The translations under genes and the position numbers were made by a program. A stretch of 21,642 nt of DNA from an uncultured Collinsella sp. (GTDB lineage Bacteria; Actinomycetota; Coriobacteriia; Coriobacteriales; Coriobacteriaceae), in contig CATYJC010000019.1 of NCBI GenBank assembly GCA_958407555.1, positions 1 through 21,642 on the forward strand, written 5' to 3'. Shown piece after piece: positions 21,087 to 21,642 of this stretch. The notes under the pieces are model-generated. The model worked only from the letters and a program-made list of their open reading frames with translations, searched no databases and was not told the origin of the DNA. How positions within the stretch are numbered: the first letter of the stretch is position 1; every line of letters begins with the position of its first letter.

Positions 21087-21626
21087 GTGAAAAGCGTCGA
21101 GGCGATCAAGATTCTGCATGGGTGCGACCTGGAGGGCCGGATCCTCTTCCGCAGCCGCGAGCTGGGTGTCCTTTTCGGTGAGTCCGGCGATACGCTCCGC
21201 TCGACCATCAAGAGACTCGTTGCGGACGGCATCCTCGAGCGCGTCGCCCATGACGCATACCTCTATCTGCTGTTCCATCCCGACGGCTGCGACCTGCTCT
21301 GCCATATCGCGGCGTTTTTGCGCCCCGGCGAGGTCACCTATGAAAGCCTCGAGTCCGCGGCATCGCAGTGGGGCTTCATCTCGCAAATCCCGCTCGGGCG
21401 CATCTCATGCGTGACGACGGGCGCGGAAGGTCTCGTCGATACCCGCTTCGGTGCCATCGAGTTCGTTCATACGGACGATGGTTTGAACGACGTCAAACGG
21501 GGAATACTCGACCGTATGCCGAGGAATCGGCTGCCTATCGCGACCGAGGAACGCTGCCTGCACGACCTCGTCTCGAGGAAGCGCAGCCTGGAGCTTATCG
21601 ATTGGGATGAAGTGGATGCTGATTGA
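21087..21626 (+). CDS. AbiEi-family antitoxin/transcriptional repressor
   Basis: This 179-residue protein starts at a GTG with AGGAGG 6 nt upstream; no better ATG exists. Residues 20-60 form a winged HTH (FRSRELGVLFGESGDTLRST, then IKRLVADGILERVAHDAYLY). The body has the AbiEi-type signature GEVTYESLESAASQWGFISQ, then ISCVTTGAEG and FGAIEFVHTD (residues 81-130). It ends with LPIATEERCLHDLVSRKRS. AbiEi proteins neutralise the AbiEii nucleotidyltransferase toxin and repress their own operon. The next gene starts 8 bp before the end of this stop codon, as expected for the pair. It lacks the Ala/Lys tail. Confidence 0.88.
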   Translation: MKSVEAIKILHGCDLEGRILFRSRELGVLFGESGDTLRSTIKRLVADGILERVAHDAYLYLLFHPDGCDLLCHIAAFLRPGEVTYESLESAASQWGFISQIPLGRISCVTTGAEGLVDTRFGAIEFVHTDDGLNDVKRGILDRMPRNRLPIATEERCLHDLVSRKRSLELIDWDEVDAD

Positions 21627-21642
21627 CCTTGAAGAGCTTGCC
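21616..21642 (+). CDS. Start of a presumed AbiEii-type toxin gene (truncated by window end)
   Basis: An ATG at 21616 overlaps the end of the AbiEi gene and opens MLIDLEELA before the window stops. The position and overlap are typical for the toxin gene of an AbiE operon. Nine codons cannot prove the family. Confidence 0.5.

Noticed and set aside
20807..21181. Plus-strand open frame of 124 codons after the terminator
   Set aside because: No ribosome binding site, no recognisable pattern, and it overlaps the well-supported AbiEi start.

Overview
The window is high-G+C DNA (about two thirds G+C by eye). It has strong AGGAG-type ribosome binding sites, TAnnAT -10 boxes and tightly packed co-directional genes. 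Protein modules recall accessory proteins of gut conjugative elements, and a small IS3-type fragment recalls actinobacterial insertion sequences. I infer accessory DNA of a large conjugative or integrative element (plasmid, ICE or phage-plasmid) in an anaerobic gut actinobacterium, most likely of the class Coriobacteriia. No ribosomal, tRNA, relaxase, integrase or capsid gene is visible, so both host and element type are inference.

Layout: (1) 1-542 is the 3' end of a tailed protein. (2) 675-6696 is a six-gene operon: four paralogues built from interchangeable modules, a protein with an ArdC-like N-domain and a disordered tail, and a small DpnD/PcfM-like protein. (3) 6805-8505 is a single gene with an internal duplication, closed by a strong terminator. 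(4) 8729-10806 is a two-gene operon. (5) 10916-11818 is one gene. (6) 11947-15293 is a four-gene operon, facing a small minus-strand gene (15312-15647). (7) 15844-17566 is a bicistronic toxin-antitoxin/abortive-infection-type module (HTH regulator plus AbiEii-like nucleotidyltransferase) with an AT-rich promoter holding two concentric palindromes. (8) 17567-18536 is a scar made of an IS3-type orfA fragment, a sugar-phosphate transferase fragment and a truncated type I restriction specificity-like gene. (9) 18686-20741 is a two-gene operon ending in a strong terminator. (10) 21087-21642 is an AbiEi-type antitoxin followed by the first codons of its presumed AbiEii partner.

Two features tie regions 1-6 and 9 together. 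First, nearly all these otherwise dissimilar, mostly acidic proteins end in the same kind of tail: an Ala/Lys-rich helix (type AAAAKKAA), a short Gly/Asp-rich linker and a terminal GGxKH(I/L)-like motif. Second, six transcription units start behind the same 14-bp palindrome, TTCCCG-TT-CGGGAA. It lies exactly 29 bp (four sites) or 39 bp (two sites) upstream of a TAnnAT -10 box, a difference of one helical turn. My working hypothesis is a co-regulated cohort of element-encoded proteins sharing a C-terminal targeting signal, for example for delivery with DNA during transfer and protection of incoming DNA. The shared tail and shared promoter are read directly from the sequence; the delivery role is inference.
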